Positions 1 through 9,102 of a stretch of DNA of 64,000 nucleotides are shown one piece after another. This DNA comes from Mycobacterium montefiorense (GTDB taxonomy: Bacteria; Actinomycetota; Actinomycetes; Mycobacteriales; Mycobacteriaceae): assembly GCF_003112775.1 (NCBI RefSeq), contig NZ_BFCH01000017.1:248001-312000 (forward strand), given 5' to 3'. The notes beneath the pieces were generated by a model, which saw only the letters and a program-made list of their open reading frames with translations, was not told the DNA's origin and ran no database searches. The position numbers and the translations under genes are program-made. Position 1 is the stretch's first letter; every line of letters begins with the position of its first letter.

Positions 1-94
1 GCGCAGACTAGCGAAACTTCAGGCCGTGCAACCGCTCGTACCGCGGCCGTAAGCCCGCCCGGCGTGGGGTGATAACCTGCGGCCCAACCGAGAA

Positions 95-121
95 CATATA
101 TAATCGAGATTAAAATATATG
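95..121. promoter_or_regulatory. 27-bp bipartite AT element (site 1)
   Basis: Hexamers CATATA (95-100) and TATATG (116-121) are separated by 15 bases. The left part continues into TAATC, as at the sites at 19427 and 27592. It sits 37 bases before the preferred start of the adenylating enzyme at 158. It could be an operator, a promoter (it contains TATAAT), or both. Confidence 0.55.
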
Positions 122-157
122 GTATCGAACGCACGAGCAGGCAGGTCTTTGCAAGCA

Positions 158-1606
158 ATGGACATCCGCAGATGGTCTAGGACTCTCGATCGGTGGCTGA
201 GTGGCAGCCTTACGGCCAACGAACTTCACCAATGGCAGACCACATCGCTGCGTGCGGTGGTTGACCACGTCCAGCGGCATTCTCGCTTCTATGCCGACCA
301 ATTGGCCTGGGCTCGGGCCTCAACTCTGACGTTGGACAACCTCGCCATGCTGCCGCTCACCACTCACGACGACGTTCGCGATGCGCGGTTCGACATGCTC
401 TGCGGACCGATTGGCGACGCCCAGTTCTACTTCGAGACAATGGGAAACACCGAACACCCAACGCCGTGTCCCAAGGCCGAAATCGATTTCGACCTGAATT
501 ATCGTCCGGTGGCGCACGGCCTGCGCGCCATAGCCGACCATCACTTCGCGGACGGCCAGAAACCCATACTTGCCGTGGTCGTTCCCAACGAACTGCATCC
601 GACATGCAGCACTATTGCTTACGCGGCCAAACATGCCGGTATTACCAGGCTCGACATCTTTCCGCTATCGCCGACCGTGGGCTTTGATCGATTCTTTCAG
701 GTGCTGCTTGACCTCGGCGTCAACATGCTGCTGGGCTCCCCGTCGATGCTGATGGGATGGGCGGAGTTGAGTCAACGCTACGGGGTCGACGTCCGCCACG
801 ACCTCGACATCAGATGTGTACTTGCCACGGGCGAGTCCTGTTCTGACGGGCTGAAGGCGTTGCTGGGCCAAGCCTGGGATTCCACCGTCTACAACTTTCT
901 GTACGGACCTGCAGAGGTCGGGGCAGTCGCGGTCGCAACCGCGACGGGGGCGCTGGCTACCGTCGCTCCCAACTATCTCTTTGAAGTCCTCGACCCCGAT
1001 ACCGAACGGTCGCTTGGGCTTCAAGGCACCGGAGAATTGTGCTTGACCTCACTGATCCCTGGTATCAGACCACTGATTCGGTATCGAACCGGAGACCTCG
1101 TGTCGGTCGCGTACGACGGCCGATCCGACCGAATGGCCATCGATATTCTTGGCCGGGTCAGCGCCAGGGTCTGCCTGGCGGGGCAGCAACGGACTGCCGC
1201 CGAGATCGAAAATGCAGTCCTCGTCGACGCGGGGCGTATCACCGGATACGTCCTGGACGTCTGTACCCGCAACGCCCAAGATCACCTCGAAATCCGGCTC
1301 CAGGCTCACGGTGACGCCGATCACGAGCGGCTCGAGGCCAGGGTTCGGGATCGGGTGCGCAATGCCCTGGGGATCGGCGCTGACGTGAAGATCCTCTCCT
1401 CGCCGAGCATGGGTGGCTTGAACCAAGAAGACGGCGAAAGCAGTTGGGAAGGCTGGAAGTCGGGGCGAATCCGCGACCTCAGGAACCCTGAGATCGACAA
1501 AAGTGTCACCACCAGGCGCCGGCCATCGCCATCGCGGCGGAATTGGATCAGGCGCGAACAGCTGATGCACCGTGAGAATACCGGGAGCCCCGCAGAGGCG
1601 ACCTAA
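158..1606 (+). CDS. PaaK/LuxE-like adenylate-forming enzyme
   Basis: The protein resembles the phenylacetate-CoA ligase (PaaK) branch of adenylate-forming enzymes, which activate a carboxylic acid as acyl-AMP and pass it to CoA or a protein. Visible family features are the central ATGES region, the YNFLYGPAEVG segment that corresponds to the adenine/AMP-binding motif, and YRTGDL near residue 320. The usual Ser/Thr/Gly-rich P-loop is degenerate: around residue 98 it reads ETMGNTEHPTPCP where SSGTTGKPT is expected, so ATP use is uncertain. ATG 158 (MDIRRW) is preferred; an in-frame ATG at 119 lies inside the AT element. The substrate cannot be read from the sequence. A second member of the superfamily lies at 20436. 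Confidence 0.7.
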   Translation: MDIRRWSRTLDRWLSGSLTANELHQWQTTSLRAVVDHVQRHSRFYADQLAWARASTLTLDNLAMLPLTTHDDVRDARFDMLCGPIGDAQFYFETMGNTEHPTPCPKAEIDFDLNYRPVAHGLRAIADHHFADGQKPILAVVVPNELHPTCSTIAYAAKHAGITRLDIFPLSPTVGFDRFFQVLLDLGVNMLLGSPSMLMGWAELSQRYGVDVRHDLDIRCVLATGESCSDGLKALLGQAWDSTVYNFLYGPAEVGAVAVATATGALATVAPNYLFEVLDPDTERSLGLQGTGELCLTSLIPGIRPLIRYRTGDLVSVAYDGRSDRMAIDILGRVSARVCLAGQQRTAAEIENAVLVDAGRITGYVLDVCTRNAQDHLEIRLQAHGDADHERLEARVRDRVRNALGIGADVKILSSPSMGGLNQEDGESSWEGWKSGRIRDLRNPEIDKSVTTRRRPSPSRRNWIRREQLMHRENTGSPAEAT

Positions 1607-1697
1607 ATCGTCAGGATCCGCTGATTCCAGAGCGGCCACGGTGATGGTGGGCCGGCCAAGATGCGGCGGGTACATCCATCCCTTAAAAAGATGGTGC

Positions 1698-1724
1698 CGT
1701 ATATCCACAACAGCGTGATATATG
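1698..1724. promoter_or_regulatory. 27-bp bipartite AT element (site 2)
   Basis: CGTATA (1698-1703) and TATATG (1719-1724) with a 15-base spacer, in the gap between the adenylating enzyme and the lipoprotein gene. It lies about 130 bases upstream of the short ORF at 1855, which is coupled to the lipoprotein gene. Confidence 0.5.
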
Positions 1725-1854
1725 ATCGCTGGGTCGTCGGCATCGGCTGCAGTTCTCGATCCGTGGCCACCCGCGTCCTCGGTGCCGGCGATGTCGTCGG
1801 GCCCTGATATGCACGCACAGCGTCAGTCGTACGCCGCAGCAAGGGAGACGATAA

Positions 1855-1913
1855 TGAATAGTCTTGTCGTCGTATCTATGCCAAGCGCAATGGTCGCCGG
1901 CGTCGACTTGTGA
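1855..1913 (+). CDS. 19-codon leader ORF, PE-N-terminus-like
   Basis: A short ORF with a good Shine-Dalgarno (AAGGGAG, about 8 bases before ATG 1855). Its TGA stop (1911-1913) overlaps the GTG start of the lipoprotein gene in GTGA, so translation is probably coupled. The peptide has the pattern LVVV..P..M.A..DL, similar to the first residues of PE proteins, and may be the remnant of one. Whether the peptide is made or matters is unknown. Confidence 0.35.
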
Positions 1914-3829
1914 CGTCATCGTGGCGAATACTCGCGCTGGTAACGGTGATCAGCATGGTCGCCGCTGGTTGCAGTGACGTTGCGGAGCGGCATCTGGATG
2001 CGGTTCAAGCCCACGGCCGCACGGTCACCGTCAATCTGCCTGACCATCCGATCACGATTGATACCACCGACCTCAGCGTGCGCGGGCAGGTATTGCTGTC
2101 TGACGCGGCACAATCGTCGCTGGGTGAGCCGACTCCCGTCATCGTGAATTCGGCTGGTGCCCATTGGTCTTACCCGAAGCTCGACCTTGAGGTTCAGGTT
2201 GCCGCGAGAGGCGGCCGTGTGGTGTTTGATCTGGCCACTCGTACCGACCAGACACTGGCTTGGCCCGTCACCGGGGCGGGGATGTCCGACTTGCAGATCC
2301 TGATCGGTGATGGCCTCGACATCCCCGCCGCTGATCCGTTCTGGACTGGACCCGCGCCACGATTGGCCGGCGGCGAGGGATTCAACGTGCCTGACCTTTC
2401 ACTGCCGCTGTGGAGTTTCGGTCACGGGTCGGTGGGGGAAAGTTATCTTGTCCCAACAGACATCGGCACTACACTGCACTTCACCGCTGTAGCCGGGCGC
2501 ATCGTGGGAACTGCCACGCATAAGTTCGTCGTTGCCAAAGGTCGCGGCGGATACACCGTCATGATTCGGGAAACTGACGGTTCCCCTTTGGCCGGCGCCT
2601 ATGACTACCGCGAGCTGTTGCAGGGCAACAACGCGCTCACCACGCTCCGCGACAAGATCTCGAGGAACCCTGATGTCGCCAAACTCATCGGTGCCTACCA
2701 CGCCTACAGTTTCGGTGAAGCGCGATCGAAAGCGGCCATCGAGAAGCTGCAGGCCCTTGGCGTTGACCGGATGTGGCTCGGCTACGACGATGGCCTGTGG
2801 CCCGCGGACTCGGTAACGGCCGCCAAATCAGCGGGATACCTCGTCGGTCCCTACGACAGCTATGCCAACGCCCAAGATTCCGTCCGGGCCGACAGCCCAC
2901 TATCGATATGGCCCGGTGATTTGTGGCCTAACGGCTGCATCATCGACGAAAAGGGCAACCGCCAAATGGGTTTTCACAATCGCGGGTGCTATCTGAGTTC
3001 GCAAGCGTTGAAACAGCGGCCAAGCGTGCTCGAACAACGGGTGGCGACGATGACATCAAATGGAGTCAACAGCTACTTCCTGGATGTCGATGCCACGGGG
3101 GCGACCTTCGACGACTACAGCGTCGTCCACCCGATGAGCCAAGAGCAGGATCGGCGAAATCGCTTGGCGCGGATGCGAGAACTCGGGGAGCGGTTCGTGG
3201 TCGGTTCAGAGGCCGCAGAGCCGTGGGCAAATGACGTGGTCGACTTCAGCCACGGATCTAGTACGCCGGCACTGGCTCCACTGTGGGATGCGGAACGTGA
3301 TCGCCAATACTGGGGAGGCTACGCCGGGCCAAACGGCGCGGACATCTTCCTGCGCAAGGTTGACCTGACTCCCACACTTCATACTGTCTTGTTCGATCCA
3401 AAATATCGGATTCCATTGTATGAAGCGGTGTTACACGACTCAGTGGTGAGCCTGGACCGATGGGAGCTGCCCTTCAACAAGTTCCCCGCTGAACAACCAA
3501 CCCGCACGCTTCTCTCGATGCTGTACGTCACGCCGTTGATCTACGCCCTCGACATGGCGACTTTGAACGCGGAGGGCTTGCAGCTAGCCAGGTTGCAGCA
3601 ATTCTTCGCCCCGTTAGCATCAACCGCGGGGGTCGAGCCGCTGACCCGATTCGCCTGGCTGACCGACGATCATCTGGTCCAGCAGACCTCGTTTGGAGAC
3701 GACAATCTGTCCGTGACAGCTAATTTCGGATCATCGGATTATCACGACGCATCGCTTGGGACGCTCAAAGCGGGCTGCGTCACCGCAAGAGCGCGGGCCG
3801 CGGACGAGCAATGGAATCTATGCACATGA
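1910..3829 (+). CDS. Exported lipoprotein, glycoside-hydrolase-like
   Basis: 639 residues with a lipoprotein signal: a hydrophobic segment followed by lipobox VAAGC, predicting lipidation at Cys21 and anchoring outside the membrane. An N-terminal beta-rich part (about 25-220) precedes a region (about 240-480) that looks like a TIM-barrel glycoside hydrolase. Candidate acidic residues are the aspartates in FLDVDATG (residues 392 and 394) and Glu434 in GSEAAEPW. A beta-rich tail with conserved Trp follows. I cannot assign a GH family or substrate; the GH101 / alpha-galactosidase-like group is a guess from the layout. The GTG start overlaps the preceding small ORF. The reading frame is intact, unlike many neighbours. 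Confidence 0.65.
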   Translation: MTSSWRILALVTVISMVAAGCSDVAERHLDAVQAHGRTVTVNLPDHPITIDTTDLSVRGQVLLSDAAQSSLGEPTPVIVNSAGAHWSYPKLDLEVQVAARGGRVVFDLATRTDQTLAWPVTGAGMSDLQILIGDGLDIPAADPFWTGPAPRLAGGEGFNVPDLSLPLWSFGHGSVGESYLVPTDIGTTLHFTAVAGRIVGTATHKFVVAKGRGGYTVMIRETDGSPLAGAYDYRELLQGNNALTTLRDKISRNPDVAKLIGAYHAYSFGEARSKAAIEKLQALGVDRMWLGYDDGLWPADSVTAAKSAGYLVGPYDSYANAQDSVRADSPLSIWPGDLWPNGCIIDEKGNRQMGFHNRGCYLSSQALKQRPSVLEQRVATMTSNGVNSYFLDVDATGATFDDYSVVHPMSQEQDRRNRLARMRELGERFVVGSEAAEPWANDVVDFSHGSSTPALAPLWDAERDRQYWGGYAGPNGADIFLRKVDLTPTLHTVLFDPKYRIPLYEAVLHDSVVSLDRWELPFNKFPAEQPTRTLLSMLYVTPLIYALDMATLNAEGLQLARLQQFFAPLASTAGVEPLTRFAWLTDDHLVQQTSFGDDNLSVTANFGSSDYHDASLGTLKAGCVTARARAADEQWNLCT

Positions 3830-3870
3830 CGACGTAGTTGGGCGGGGTCGCAAACATTTGGTCCCCCGAC

Positions 3871-3884
3871 GAGCCGCCAGGCTC
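3871..3884. terminator. Small hairpin between convergent genes
   Basis: GAGCC-GCCA-GGCTC forms a 5-bp stem and 4-base loop in the 64-base gap between the convergent lipoprotein and GntR genes. There is no T-tract. Termination function is only suggested by position. Confidence 0.2.
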
Positions 3885-3893
3885 CCAGCGAGA

Positions 3894-4514
3894 TCAGCGC
3901 GCCGGGTTCTCGAAGGACTTCAACATGATGTTGATAACGCGATCCAGGTGCTCTGCTCTTACCCGCGCCGCCCTGTCGGGATCACCCTTTCGGATCGCAG
4001 TCACAAGAGCTCGGTGGTAGCGGTTGGCTCTGACCGCCAGTGCCGGATCGTCTCGCATCATATTTGCCACCGGCAGCATTGATCTGTTCCGCAACGTTTC
4101 AATCGTGTTGAACAACAGGGGCCATTTGATACGAAGCGGTTCTACGAGGCACGCGTGGAAGTCGTGATTGCGAGTCGTCCAAGCGCCCATCTCCGACTCG
4201 CCGTCCATCTCTTTGACCAGTCGCGCCGCAATAGTGCAGGCGACCACACGGTCCTCTTCCACCATCGCGGCCACCTCGGCCATTGCCCGCGATTCAAGTA
4301 GCGAACGCAACGCGTAGATCTCGGTCAACTCCGCGGCGCTGGATTGGTGCACCCGGGCGCTCTTATGGGCATCGATATCCACTAATCCGGACGCGGCAAG
4401 GTCGCGCAACGCCTCACGGACAGGAGTGACGCTTGTCCCGATCCGTTGCGCAACGTCGGCGAGGACTATACGGCCGCCGACATCGATCTCCCCGCGCAAA
4501 ATCATGTCCCGCAC
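3894..4514 (-). CDS. GntR/FCD regulator, N-terminus damaged
   Basis: A GntR-family repressor with an FCD effector domain: the wHTH part includes SVTPVREALRDLAASGLVDID and the FCD helices include LRSLLESRAMAEVA. It is a close paralogue of the regulator at 24244. The only start in frame is GTG 4514. The open frame continues upstream to a TGA near 4630 and there encodes residues that match the paralogue's first helix (TGVDLARDTV), yet holds no ATG, GTG, TTG or CTG before 4514. The first helix of the DNA-binding domain is therefore probably not translated, or a non-canonical start is used. It may be a decaying copy. FCD regulators usually sense small carboxylates. Confidence 0.7.
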   Translation of the reverse strand: MRDMILRGEIDVGGRIVLADVAQRIGTSVTPVREALRDLAASGLVDIDAHKSARVHQSSAAELTEIYALRSLLESRAMAEVAAMVEEDRVVACTIAARLVKEMDGESEMGAWTTRNHDFHACLVEPLRIKWPLLFNTIETLRNRSMLPVANMMRDDPALAVRANRYHRALVTAIRKGDPDRAARVRAEHLDRVINIMLKSFENPAR

Positions 4515-5040
4515 CGTGTCGCGCGCAAGATCAACCCCAGTGCGATGAGTGCCGGGATCCCCGTCGCTAGTGCGAGTGGCGTAAAATACGCTGCCTATTT
4601 TCGTATGTACTCCTTGCCGCTGCTTCTGTCATAAGGAATCGTATATCTTCGTGGCCACTGGTTACTACACAAACCGCGTAACAACATCGGACTGTTTTGT
4701 AAATTCTTCGTTGTCATGCGAAAGTCCGAGACCATCGGCCCGTGATGGCCTCGATTTCCTGCGCACGACGGCATCTCTTGACCGGCACATCCGCAACACC
4801 ATCGCGCGTTCGGTACGCCGCGATGCGATGGACAGTGAGCAAGCCCGCACGGCTGGCGGTCAACAAACGACAATCCCCCGCTCATGACAGTACTCCGGTC
4901 GGCCCTGCACGGATTTCAACCTGGTGCCAAACGACTCCATCGCGTCCACCGTCCGCGTCCGCGGGGGTTAATACCCCCGGCCGCAAGGGCTCTGGCGCTG
5001 AACACATCGCTCGTGCCGTCGTCGTCCGTAGTATTCGGAT
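4515..5040. other. Gap without a convincing gene
   Basis: Short open frames exist here but none has recognisable family features or a good ribosome site. The segment holds AT-rich patches at about 4601-4610 and 4641-4647, but these do not fit the 27-bp spacing. It probably contains degraded coding sequence, including the missing front of the RidA pseudogene. Confidence 0.5.
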
Positions 5041-5405
5041 GAGCTGGCTCGATTCGCCCATTCGCGGCGGGCGACCGCCGAGCCGGGCATTTCGGACACC
5101 GAAGCCCGTTGATCTGGCGACTGCGCCGCTCAAACACGGATGGCCTGCGACGAGAGCAAGACCGTTGTCGCCGATCACGGCGCAGACCTCAGCCACGTCA
5201 TCCGAATTGTCATCTACCTGACCGACATGCGCGACGAGGCTGACTACGAGCGCGTGCAGCGCGAAGCGCTAGCCTGCGCCAACCCAGCGCCGCACTCTCT
5301 AATAGGCGTCGCGAGCCCTCGCCTAGCCCGACATGGTTGCCGAAGTAGAGGTAACCACGATCGCGCCGAACTGCATGCTCGTACTTCCGGCGCGGCCGGG
5401 CTGTC
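5041..5405 (+). pseudogene. RidA (YjgF/Rid family) pseudogene
   Basis: RidA-family enamine/imine deaminases are about 130 residues. Pieces here are FAHSRRAT, GISDTEAR, then after a TGA (5110-5112) the run CAAQTRMACDESK, GADLSHVIRIVIYLTDMRDE, then PAPHSLIGVAS. The final part, MVAEVEVTTIAPN, is in another frame from about 5333. The beginning is shortened, there is an in-frame stop, and a frameshift lies near 5315-5330. It therefore cannot give a working protein. It lies antisense to the 3' end of the MFS gene. Confidence 0.75.
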
Positions 5406-6622
5406 CGTCTACCGTCGGCCGCGATAAGCGCCCACATGAGGAGTCCGACCACGCCGTTGCCGGCGCCCAGGGCGCACAGTGCCGGCCAACGTCCGGTCTG
5501 ATACGCCAGCCCGGACAGCAGTGATCCCGTTACCGCTGCGGCGCACAGCGCTGCTGAATTGACCGTGGTACTCACGGAGCGCGTGCCTCGCTGGGCGGCA
5601 TACAGCGCCTGCTGATCGGATAGCTGAACAACCTTCACACCGAGACCGAAGATGAGTAATCCAGGCACCAGCGCATCCATGCAGGGGGAGTCCCACACAA
5701 ACAGCCACCACCCGGCCGCAATCAGCGTGCAGGCAGCCGTGATCGCAGTCCGGGCGTGGTCGCGGTCAGCGAAGTGATCGACACCCGAGACGCCCGGGGC
5801 TCCTGCTGCCCCAAATGCTCCGGCAAGGCCGACGACAGGCTCGCTGAAGCGGTAGTTGGCGGAGCCGAGGCCGGCAAGCGCGAAGGCGGTCGAGGCCCAT
5901 ACAGTGATAAATCCCGGTGTGGCAAGGAAAGGTAGCAATGTGCGCCCACGAAGCATCGGTGACAATGCGATCAGTCGACTCACTGAAGGTGCGAAGGCTG
6001 CGTAGGAGCGGCGTGCGCTGGCCGGTGCCCCAGCCGGGATGATCTCCACGACGATCATGGACAAGGCAAGTTGAACCCCGGCGGCAACCATGAAGACATC
6101 TCGCCAGGACAGCTCGGCGGCAATCAGGCCACCGGCCGTGCCGGACGCTGATATCCCCACCAGCAGGCCCGGCATCACGACTCCGACGGCGCGGCCGGGG
6201 TACTGACCATCGGCGAAGTTCGCAACTAGTCGCACAGCCACCAAAGCCGCGGTCGCGCTGATACCCACCCCGCCCATCGCTACGACAGCCCACCAAAACC
6301 CTGGCGCTAGCCCCACGCCGACAAGCGCGATCGTCGATAAGACGAGCAATGCGGCCAGCAGCGCACGTTGTTCGACATGGTCGATCACGAGCGCACCGAA
6401 CGCGAGCGCGAAGGCAAAGCCCACCTGGGCCGCGACCACCGGTAGTACAGCAATTCCCATTGAGACACCGAACTGACGGGCAATCGCACCGAGCAGCGGC
6501 TCGATCAGGAACAAACCCGAGACAATCACCCCGGCGACCGCACTGAGTACCAACAGCATCCCCCGCTCTGAGCGGGACTTCGCCGAGAGCGTCTGGGCAT
6601 CTAGCGTCATAGCGTTATCCAT
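5210..6622 (-). CDS. MFS transporter with extended C-terminus
   Basis: A major-facilitator protein with about 12 hydrophobic segments. The start is taken at ATG 6622 (MDNAMTLDAQ) because the sequence further upstream is Arg-rich and unlike a transporter. The core ends near AADGRRTARPRR (about residue 412). The last 55-60 residues are Arg- and Ala-rich, have no membrane character, and are encoded antisense to the RidA pseudogene. This suggests the original stop was lost and translation runs to a chance stop at 5210. RidA, a GntR regulator and an MFS importer together look like the remains of a small catabolic unit. The substrate is unknown. Confidence 0.7.
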   Translation of the reverse strand: MDNAMTLDAQTLSAKSRSERGMLLVLSAVAGVIVSGLFLIEPLLGAIARQFGVSMGIAVLPVVAAQVGFAFALAFGALVIDHVEQRALLAALLVLSTIALVGVGLAPGFWWAVVAMGGVGISATAALVAVRLVANFADGQYPGRAVGVVMPGLLVGISASGTAGGLIAAELSWRDVFMVAAGVQLALSMIVVEIIPAGAPASARRSYAAFAPSVSRLIALSPMLRGRTLLPFLATPGFITVWASTAFALAGLGSANYRFSEPVVGLAGAFGAAGAPGVSGVDHFADRDHARTAITAACTLIAAGWWLFVWDSPCMDALVPGLLIFGLGVKVVQLSDQQALYAAQRGTRSVSTTVNSAALCAAAVTGSLLSGLAYQTGRWPALCALGAGNGVVGLLMWALIAADGRRTARPRRKYEHAVRRDRGYLYFGNHVGLGEGSRRLLESAALGWRRLALRAARARSQPRRACRSGR

Positions 6623-6867
6623 CTGTGGTGTCTCATCTTCTGGCGCGATCCGCGCCGTGTGGCACTGGGTCGATGTGCCCGAGGAGCGGCCCAAGGTGCG
6701 CCCAGACCATCGATGCCGGCAACGCTTGCGACGGTGCTCAAGGAGGCTCACGGCCGTCCTTGTCGGCTCAATGTTGGACCGGGTAAAGGCTCAAGACATC
6801 GTTTTCGCCAACGACACCCGTGGCGCTAGCGCTGACGGCCACTCCACGTTGAGTCCGCGAGGCATAC

Positions 6868-6894
6868 TATATATGATTGGCTGTAGTATATATA
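6868..6894. promoter_or_regulatory. 27-bp bipartite AT element (site 3)
   Basis: TATATA (6868-6873) and TATATA (6889-6894) with the same 15-base spacer, 30 bases before ATG 6924 of the kinase gene. The right half differs in its last base from the usual TATATG. Confidence 0.45.
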
Positions 6895-6923
6895 AATTAT
6901 CAGAGAGGAAGACGAGGTTTTGG

Positions 6924-8503
6924 ATGTATAGCGCTGGAGATCTGTTCGCCGGCTATACCATCGTGCGCTGCTTGGGCGTGGACGCAATAGGTGAGGTATA
7001 TCTAGCTCAGCACCCTCGGCTGCCGCGCTACGACACTCTCAAGATCTTGTCCACCGAGCTAGCGGCGAACCGCGATTTCTGCGAACGCTTTGTCCGGGAA
7101 GCCGATATGGCCGCAAGCCTGTCTCACGACCACATCGTCGCCATCCATGACCGCGGCGAGTTTGAAGGCCGATTGTGGATTTCGATGAGCTATGTGGAGG
7201 GAACCGCCGCCGGCACTCTATTGACGCGCGAGTACCCGTCCGGAATGCCGCGAGCACGGGTGCTCGAGATCGTCTCCGCCGTGCGGACGCGCTCGACTAC
7301 GCGCACTCGCGCGGGCTGTTGCATCGCGACGTCAAGCCCGCGAACATACTGCTGGGTGACATCACACCGCGCCGACGAATTCTTTTGGCGGACTTCGGGA
7401 TTGCGCGAGAGTTCGGTGAAATCAGCGGACTTGCTGCGACGAACATGTTCTTGGGGTCCACCGTTTACTGCTCGCCCGAGCAGTTGCAGGGGTTGGAGCT
7501 TGATGGGGGAGCCGACCAGTATGCACTCGGATGTACGGCGATTCATCTGCTGACCGGGTATGCGCCTTACGAGGATTCCAATCCAGCAGTCCTCATCGCC
7601 CAGCATCTCATGGAACTGCCGCCGCTAGTTAGTGAGCGGAAGCCCGAATTGGCAGGCCTGGATGCAATTTTCGCTCGAGCCCTTGCAAAACGATCGGCGA
7701 ATCGGTATCCGAGTTGTAGTGATTTCGCTGCAGCGCTCGGCGGCCTGCTCGGCACCGGGTCCGCGGAATTCCTCAACATCAACACCACGACGTCGGCGCC
7801 AACTCGGGTTGTCGAGGTAGACAGGACAACGTCGTCGACACCGAAGAAGCACCGGCGGAAGGGATTGGCCGTCGCCGCGGCCGCCGTTATCGCTCTGGCG
7901 GCCGGCGGCGCCTTCTTTGGATTCAAGATGTACGGCCAGTCCCAGCAGTCCTTCGGTGCCCCTCCGCAATCGGCGAGAGCTACATCGCCGAGTGCCGATG
8001 CCGGGAAGCCGCTAGCGTCACCACCGAGCGCCGATACTCCACAGCTCGCCGAAGCACCTGAGTCCAGCGGCGAACCCTCGGGCGAGGCAACGAGCACTCC
8101 TGCCTCCGGATCATCCATCCAGCTATCGCGATACGTCACTGACGATTCCGGTGTGTTGAACCAGTTCGACGCCGGTATCGTTCAACGGTCCTCGGAGAAG
8201 CTGTACAGCGACCGCGGCACCCGCTTCTGGGTGGTGTACGTCAACAGCTTCGCGGGCTCTAAACCGGCCAAGTGGGTCGAAAACACCACGCACGCAAACG
8301 GGGTGAACTCATCGGATGCTGTTCTGGCCATCGCTACCGACGACAAGACCTATTACTTCACAGCTCCATCATTCACGGGGAACGGGAAAGCCACGCAAAT
8401 CGACCTGATTCGCCGAGACCTGCTAGATCCAGCGGTGGCGCGGGGGGAATGGACTCGGGCCGCAATAAGCGTCGCCAATGGTTTAGACCTCATTCCTGGC
8501 TAG
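6924..8503 (+). pseudogene. Ser/Thr protein kinase-TPM domain protein, frameshifted
   Basis: A Pkn-type receptor kinase. The N-lobe starts at ATG 6924 (MYSAGDLFAGY); its glycine loop is worn (LGVDAIGEVYLA), with the lysine in LKIL. The C-lobe with [11 protein letters not shown] (from 7322), DFG (7391) and the APE-like region lies in the +2 frame, open from 7175. Restoring one G near 7281-7285 would join the frames as [12 protein letters not shown]. After the kinase come a Lys/Arg stop-transfer, one membrane helix (about 7870-7930), a Ser/Pro/Ala linker, and an extracellular TPM-like domain (residues with FWVVYVNSF and [10 protein letters not shown]). A kinase with a TPM sensor domain would be unusual. 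As the sequence stands, the catalytic loop is not in frame with the N-lobe. Confidence 0.75.
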
Positions 8504-8592
8504 TGCTGGCGCGAATCGGGCGCAGCACTTGCAGGAAGTCATGGGTCGCGCGGTGACTCGCTGCAAGGCGATCGCGGATCCCATCGGTCAGC

Positions 8593-9048
8593 TCAGGGAG
8601 CGTAGAGCGCCGGCAGATTGACCACGATCGCCTCTTGAGTGGTCCGCGCGATCACGACCTCGGCAGGTGTGATCGGGTCCGGATTCTCTTCCCGGTGCGG
8701 AAGGTACGGCGGGACGAAGATGTAGTCGCCGGGCTCGGTGGCTACACGGATCTCTTGCACACCATCGTGAAACACGAACTCGGGGTGGCCGCTCCGGACG
8801 TAAATCGCGGTTTCAGATTCGCCGTGATGATGATTGCCCGATGATGTCTCCGGCGCCACATGCGCCTCGCCCATCCAGAGAGTCTCCGAGCCGACCGAAT
8901 GACCGCTGATGGCGGCGAACCGCCGCAGACCCGCGGTCTGTGCGGTTTCTGAATCAAGCTCTGAGGCTTTGATGTGATGAACTTGATTCCGCGTCGGACC
9001 GACCTGCCGCGCCTCGAAGTCAGGATGGAATCCATCCGCCGTACTCAT
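8593..9048 (-). CDS. Cupin-domain protein
   Basis: 151 residues with a single cupin barrel. Metal-ligand candidates are in GNHHHGESETAIYV (first cupin motif, G(X)5HXH(X)3,4E(X)6G) and in the second motif around PGDYIFVPPYLPHREEN. Small cupins of this kind bind a metal and act as dioxygenases, isomerases or sensors; the reaction cannot be predicted. It is a single gene divergent from the ACP operon, with an inverted repeat directly upstream. Confidence 0.75.
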   Translation of the reverse strand: MSTADGFHPDFEARQVGPTRNQVHHIKASELDSETAQTAGLRRFAAISGHSVGSETLWMGEAHVAPETSSGNHHHGESETAIYVRSGHPEFVFHDGVQEIRVATEPGDYIFVPPYLPHREENPDPITPAEVVIARTTQEAIVVNLPALYAP

Positions 9049-9071
9049 GAGCCCGACCTCCTAATGATCAG

Positions 9072-9102
9072 CTGTATTCATTTGCCGCCGAATGGAATAC
9101 AG
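9072..9102. promoter_or_regulatory. Inverted repeat upstream of the cupin gene
   Basis: Left arm CTGTATTCATT (9072-9082) and right arm AATGGAATACAG (9091-9102), complementary apart from one extra base, with an 8-base centre. It lies 24 bases upstream of the cupin start and is a likely operator. Its sequence differs from the 27-bp AT element. Confidence 0.45.

Noticed and set aside
4601..4647. AT-rich CGTATG and GTATAT near the damaged GntR gene
   Set aside because: They are 39 bases apart and do not have the 15-base spacer, so I do not count them as another 27-bp element.
4882..5196. Minus-strand ORF of 104 codons
   Set aside because: It overlaps the RidA pseudogene in antisense and shows no domain or ribosome site.
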